64,000 nucleotides of DNA from Mercurialis annua. Lineage: Eukaryota; Streptophyta; Magnoliopsida; Malpighiales; Euphorbiaceae. A program made the position numbers and the translations under genes. The stretch's first letter is position 1; each line of letters starts with the position of its first letter. Shown piece by piece: positions 59,526 to 64,000 of this stretch. Under the pieces are notes generated by a model, which did no database searches, was not told where the DNA came from, and was given only the letters and a program-made list of their open reading frames with translations. The DNA is taken from NCBI RefSeq assembly GCF_937616625.2, contig NC_065577.1:16753501-16817500 (forward strand), written 5' to 3'.

Positions 59526-62500
59526 TTGCTCAGGGTTATTTTTATTTCCATGTCGATGCCGCTTTCTTTTGTATCCTGGAATTGTAGAGGAGGGCTTTTG
59601 TTTAACAGGAAACAAAAATTCATTCGTGACTTGGTCTCCACCCATAAACTTGCTTTTATCGGTTTGTTAGAATCTAAAAGGGAGCTAGTGGATGATTTTC
59701 TTGTGAGGAAATTATGGCCAAACTTGGATTTTATGTTCGATTGGATTCCGTCTGTTGGTGCTTCAGGTGGTTTACTCTTAATTTGGAATTCTGTGAGTTT
59801 GAGTAATGTTGCTATTTCCAAAGGTTCTAGATGGATCGCTATGGATTTTCTTTTTCAGGGTGTTAGCTGTCGCCATATCCTTGTCTATGCTAGTAACTTG
59901 GCACCAGAGAGATTATTGCTTTGGCAGGAGCTAGAGTCTTTGTTGAGTTTTAATGGCACCATTCTTATCAGTGGTGACTTTAATGAAACTATTCATCCAG
60001 AGGACAGACTGAATGGGGTTGGGTACACGCTTTCCATGTTGGCTTTCAGCGATTTTGTGAACAATTCGGAGTTGATGGACTTGCCACTTCATGGTAGATT
60101 ATTCACCTGGCAAAATTCACTCTCCAAATCGCGTATTGACCGTTGTTTGATCTCTGCAACTGCAGGTACTATCTGGCCTTTCATGTCTCTCACTGCTTTA
60201 CCTGGGAATCACTCAGATCATGTTCCCCTATGTTTTCGGTCAATGAATATTATTGATTGCGGACCTAAGCCTTTTCGCTCAATTGATGCTTGGTGGGATC
60301 ATACAGATTTTGCTAAGTTTGTAGAGGTTAGCTGGCTGTCAGTTTGTGAGAAACACACTAATCTCACTTTGAGATTAAAAGAGCTTCGGCACTGCATTAA
60401 AATTTGGAACCAAACTATTTTTGGTGACCAAAATAAAAGGATTAAGGAGCTTACAACAGAGATTTTTTCGAAAGAAGCCGCAGCTGACCACCACGCGATT
60501 TCTGAAGAGGAAAGGATGGAGATTGGAAATCTTAAATCTGAGCTTTGGAATGCGGAGAAAAGGGCAGATTCAATTTGGCTTCAGAAGTCTAGAGTAAATT
60601 GGAGCAATGCAGGAGATAGAAATACAAATTTTTTTCATAGTGTCGCCTCCAAACACTATAGAAATAACCATATTTCTAGCATCCAGGTGGAGGAGTCTGT
60701 TTTTGAGGAGCCTGCAGACATTCGGTTCCATATAAGAGATTTTTATAAATCTCTTTACGGCCAGCAGGATCAGATAGATTTTGATCTCTCGGGGCTGCTT
60801 TTTGACAAAATTTCCGATGTTCAAGCACAGGGGCTGATTATGCCTTTTAGTGAAGTGGAAATTTTTAAAGCGCTTTCGTCTTGTGGTGAAAGAAAAGCTC
60901 CGGTACCCGATGGGTTTAACTTCTACTTTTATAGAAGAGCTTGGGTATTTATGAAAGGCGTTTTTTTGGAGTTTTTTGCTGACTTTCATAGTTCGCATTC
61001 GCTTCCATCTGGCATCAACACTTCTTTCATGGTTTTGGTTCCTAAAGTGGCAGGATCTTCTAGCATCAAGGACTATAGACCGATAAGTCTAGTAAATGGT
61101 TGCTTCAAGCTTCTCTCGAAGACTCTTTCTCTGAGACTAGCGCCTTTACTTACTAAGGTGGTTTCTGATAGTCAACATGCTTTTTTAAAAGGCAGAAGCA
61201 TTTTGGAATGTTCCATGATAGCCAATGAACTAGTTCATTTGGCCTCCAGGAGAAAAGACAAGCTGTTAGTTCTTAAGCTTGACTTTCACAAGGCTTTCGA
61301 CAGTATAGATTGGAGACACTTGATGAGTGTTATGAAGAGTATGAATTTTCCTGCAAAATGGATTGAATGGATGTTTGCCTGTCTCTCCTCGGCAACAACA
61401 GCAATATTAGTTAATGGCAGTCCTGTGGAGCCAATTAACTTAAAAAGAGGTGTTCGTCAAGGGGATCCAATCTCTCCTTATTTGTTTGTTATTGCGGTGG
61501 AGGGGCTGAAACGCATTCTAGACAAATCGGGTGAATTGGGGTTTACTAGTGGCTATTGCTTTGCAGATGATCAGAATCCCATCTCGTTGCTCCAATTTGC
61601 GGATGATACATTACTTTATCTCCCTTTTGATATTGAGCAGCTACAGAATCTTACTAGAATCCTTCGCTGTTATGAAATTGTTTCTGGTTTAACTATTAAT
61701 TTCCATAAAAGCTCTATTATGGGAATTAATGTTTCTAATGATGATTTGTTTTTAGCGGCTGAAATGGTTGGGTGCAGGATTGATTCTCTGCCTGTGAAGT
61801 ATTTGGGTCTACCCTTAACCGGGCGGAAACTTGTTACGGGTACATGGGATCATGTGATTGAGCGATTTAAATCGCGTTTGGCTTTATGGAAGGGCTCTCT
61901 GCTATCTCCTGCAGGTCGGTTGGTTCTTATAAAGTCAGTTCTCTTCAGTATCCTAGTTTATTTTATGTCTCTTCACAGCATGCCGAATACTATTTTTAAG
62001 AAAATGGAATCATACATGATTCGATTTCTTTGGAAAGGGGATGTGTCAAACCGGGTTCTGAGTAAGGTTTCGTGGAAGACTATTTGCCAAGACTATGATA
62101 AAGGGGGTTTGGGCATCACTAACCTACATATCAGAAATCAAAGCCTCTTATTTAAATGGGTGTGGAAATTGAGGTGTGGCAACGATAATTCTCTTTGGTT
62201 TAAGGTTATTTCTACTTGCTCGTTAGTTATAAATTGGGAGTGCCTTCTTAACGGGGATGCCAAGAAATTATCTTATATTTGGAAAGGAATTCGAAAATCA
62301 TGTTGCTTAGATAATTTTGCATGGGATATCTTTATTGCAAATATTAGATTTGACGTTGGCAGAGGCAATTCTATCTCTCTATGGAATGATAATTGGATGG
62401 ATAATGGTCCGGCTTCTTTTTTATTCCCTAGGCTTTACAACCTTTCGAACCAAAAAAGAGCGTTTATTGATGAGATTTGGACTCGAGGTTGGCGTTGGAG

Positions 62501-63545
62501 GCGTCGTTTGCGAGGATCAGAGGCCTTATTGTTCCAACCGTTACAAATCATTTTTGGTCGCCTGAATAGTACACTCACTACTGATGATGTGGTTTTATGG
62601 AATTCTAATTCTGGTTTGTTTTCTCCAAACTCATTTTGTAGGTTTGTAAACAGAGCTATCCTTCTGGATAGAAACCATAATAACACAGGTCTGAATATAA
62701 ATGTTGAAGCAAATGATATCAGACCTGCTGCTGTAAACGTTTCTTCAAGAACTGCTGCTGCTCACCGATTTTTTGCAGGAGGCGGGACTGGATTGGCGAG
62801 TGAGGCTGTCTTATCAGGTATGGATATCACAGCTAGGAGGTTTGGCCATTTCCACGAAACTGTAGCTGCTATTCAGTCCTCACGACCACCAATTGAAGAA
62901 TTGAACACTGATGCTCCTCATCTTTTTGCTTCACGGTATCAGCTAGCTGCTGAAATAATTGTGGAGGACAATGGCAATTCAGTTAATAGAGATGTTGCTA
63001 CCCATGTTCAAAACAGTACCATTCCGTTTATGGTCGTTTGGAAATCAACAGCTCCTCCTCGAGTTAAGTTCTTCATTTGGCTTGCTTTACATAATAGAGT
63101 TCCGTCACTAGATTTTTTGGTTAGACGTACTATTATTACAATGGATAATTCTTTGTGCTCTCTTTGCAATGTTGTCGAAACGCAAGCACACATTCTTATT
63201 CATTGTGATTTCGCTAGAAGTATTTGGAATGGTATACTTCAGAAGATTGACCTGACTTGGATTTTTCCGGGTACATTTGAAGACTTCATGATTCAATGGG
63301 AGAGTATTGTTCATAGAGGTCCGTATCGAAAACTATGGCAGACTTTATGGTTTCTTGTGATTTGGGAGTTATGGAAGTGCAGGAATGCCAGAGTTTTTTC
63401 AAACTCGGTCACTAATAAGGATACAATGATTTTTAATTGCTTCATGAAAGCAGTCTTTTTCTTTAAAGGTTGTAATAGAGATTTTTCTTATTCAGGGTTG
63501 TATTTTTTTAGAAATCCTTATGCCATTTTGTTCTCGGATTCTTGA
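59526..63545 (+). CDS. LINE ORF2, endonuclease-reverse transcriptase, 1339 residues
   Basis: A fully open frame. The N-terminal AP-like endonuclease has SWNCRGG (Asn19), LLESK (Glu49), SGDFNET (about 151-157) and NHSDH (about 229-233). The reverse transcriptase has DYRPISLVNGCFKLLSK, motif A LKLDFHKAFDSIDW (Asp at about 585), RQGDPISPYLF and FADDTLLYL (about 689). The usual APGPDGF reads APVPDGF (about 457). The C-terminus has a zf-RVT region, PPRVKFFIWLALHNR then CSLC...HILIHC (about 1163-1235). Between RT and zf-RVT an unusual stretch of about 115 residues (roughly 1046-1160) seems extra compared with the family. ATG at 59535 or 59553 is also possible as start. It nicks and copies element RNA at the target. 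Confidence 0.93.
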   Translation: MLRVIFISMSMPLSFVSWNCRGGLLFNRKQKFIRDLVSTHKLAFIGLLESKRELVDDFLVRKLWPNLDFMFDWIPSVGASGGLLLIWNSVSLSNVAISKGSRWIAMDFLFQGVSCRHILVYASNLAPERLLLWQELESLLSFNGTILISGDFNETIHPEDRLNGVGYTLSMLAFSDFVNNSELMDLPLHGRLFTWQNSLSKSRIDRCLISATAGTIWPFMSLTALPGNHSDHVPLCFRSMNIIDCGPKPFRSIDAWWDHTDFAKFVEVSWLSVCEKHTNLTLRLKELRHCIKIWNQTIFGDQNKRIKELTTEIFSKEAAADHHAISEEERMEIGNLKSELWNAEKRADSIWLQKSRVNWSNAGDRNTNFFHSVASKHYRNNHISSIQVEESVFEEPADIRFHIRDFYKSLYGQQDQIDFDLSGLLFDKISDVQAQGLIMPFSEVEIFKALSSCGERKAPVPDGFNFYFYRRAWVFMKGVFLEFFADFHSSHSLPSGINTSFMVLVPKVAGSSSIKDYRPISLVNGCFKLLSKTLSLRLAPLLTKVVSDSQHAFLKGRSILECSMIANELVHLASRRKDKLLVLKLDFHKAFDSIDWRHLMSVMKSMNFPAKWIEWMFACLSSATTAILVNGSPVEPINLKRGVRQGDPISPYLFVIAVEGLKRILDKSGELGFTSGYCFADDQNPISLLQFADDTLLYLPFDIEQLQNLTRILRCYEIVSGLTINFHKSSIMGINVSNDDLFLAAEMVGCRIDSLPVKYLGLPLTGRKLVTGTWDHVIERFKSRLALWKGSLLSPAGRLVLIKSVLFSILVYFMSLHSMPNTIFKKMESYMIRFLWKGDVSNRVLSKVSWKTICQDYDKGGLGITNLHIRNQSLLFKWVWKLRCGNDNSLWFKVISTCSLVINWECLLNGDAKKLSYIWKGIRKSCCLDNFAWDIFIANIRFDVGRGNSISLWNDNWMDNGPASFLFPRLYNLSNQKRAFIDEIWTRGWRWRRRLRGSEALLFQPLQIIFGRLNSTLTTDDVVLWNSNSGLFSPNSFCRFVNRAILLDRNHNNTGLNINVEANDIRPAAVNVSSRTAAAHRFFAGGGTGLASEAVLSGMDITARRFGHFHETVAAIQSSRPPIEELNTDAPHLFASRYQLAAEIIVEDNGNSVNRDVATHVQNSTIPFMVVWKSTAPPRVKFFIWLALHNRVPSLDFLVRRTIITMDNSLCSLCNVVETQAHILIHCDFARSIWNGILQKIDLTWIFPGTFEDFMIQWESIVHRGPYRKLWQTLWFLVIWELWKCRNARVFSNSVTNKDTMIFNCFMKAVFFFKGCNRDFSYSGLYFFRNPYAILFSDS

Positions 63546-63670
63546 TTTTGCCGCTCTCTAAACTGTAGCCTCTAGTACACCTTTCGTGTGTCACTTCTTG
63601 TGCGAAAGTTTAGAGTTTTAGACTCTGCCACTCTATGTGGCTTTTTAATATACTATTATTCATCAAAAAA
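63546..63670 (+). other. LINE 3' untranslated region and A tail
   Basis: About 125 bp ending TCAAAAAA before the target duplication. It includes CACCTTTCGTGTGTCACTTC. No gene. Confidence 0.8.
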
Positions 63671-64000
63671 AATTATAAATAATTACTTATGCCATTACAA
63701 CGCAGAGATTTTATTACTGGTATACCGTATAAAGATTATTTAAACTGTAAATTTTGAGATTTATGGATAGCAAAAATTAAAAAAAATTCATACTTCTTTT
63801 ATTAATTTAATAAAAACATAAGTCGACTATGCTAGTTGTTGCTTTAATAACATGACTAATACCTTATTTATTTTACTTTATTCAGAATTTAATTGTGCAA
63901 TGAATTTTATATTTTTAAATATACGTCCATTATATACACATTGACATATATTTTATATTTAAAAAACAATTAAATTATGTATTTGTCTTCTAATATTCCT
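63671..64000 (-). repeat. Tandem array continues to the window edge
   Basis: The spacer of the next unit, starting with the LINE target duplication (63671-63683). From the spacing in other units, the next gene's stop codon should lie about 250-300 bp beyond the window. Confidence 0.93.

Larger units (their letters stand above)
57345..63670 (+). mobile_element. Full-length L1-type LINE (about 6.3 kb)
   Basis: Order: 5' untranslated region (57345-57485), ORF1, ORF2, a short 3' untranslated region (63546-63664) and a short A tail. A 13-bp target-site duplication is typical of target-primed reverse transcription. It inserted into the array spacer. Presence of the 5' leader and both frames suggests no 5' truncation. 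Confidence 0.93.

Overview
This window is nuclear DNA of a flowering plant, almost certainly a eudicot. The signs are AT-rich spacers, Ty3/gypsy chromovirus retrotransposons primed by initiator-Met tRNA, a plant L1-type LINE, a Stowaway-like MITE and a plant-specific secreted cysteine-rich protein family. I cannot name the species. There is no prokaryotic content and I saw no tRNA or rRNA gene.

The backbone is a tandem array with a unit of about 2.22-2.23 kb. Each unit carries one intronless minus-strand gene for a 125-residue secreted protein of the prolamin-like / ECA1-gametogenesis family (DOWN-REGULATED IN DIF1 11-like), with a TATA box at a fixed distance upstream. Nine copies (A-I here) are visible. 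Four are intact (C, D, E, F) and five are broken (A, B, G, H, I). At least one more copy was deleted when a retrotransposon end was lost. Intact copies D, E and F differ from C by a relocated cysteine (CHECR instead of SHECC).

Region by region: 1-6633 holds nested, decayed gypsy LTRs. 6634-11624 holds array copies A and B. 11625-21435 is a gag-only, apparently non-autonomous gypsy element with a MITE in its 3' LTR. 21436-29566 holds copies C, D and E. 29567-32287 is a solo LTR with a perfect 5-bp target duplication. 32288-35366 holds copies F and G. 35367-49003 is a full-length minus-strand Tekay/Del-like chromovirus, with decayed gag-pol and a 2.28-kb long-terminal-inverted-repeat element in its 3' LTR. 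49004-49066 is a scrap of array. 49067-53702 is the 3' half of a second chromovirus on the plus strand, ending inside copy H. 53703-57344 holds copies H and I. 57345-63670 is a LINE with a 13-bp target duplication and an open 1339-codon ORF2. 63671-64000 is array again.

The genes do not form a pathway. The biology visible here is a young tandem family of presumed reproductive secreted proteins, being duplicated, homogenised and broken by repeated retroelement insertion.
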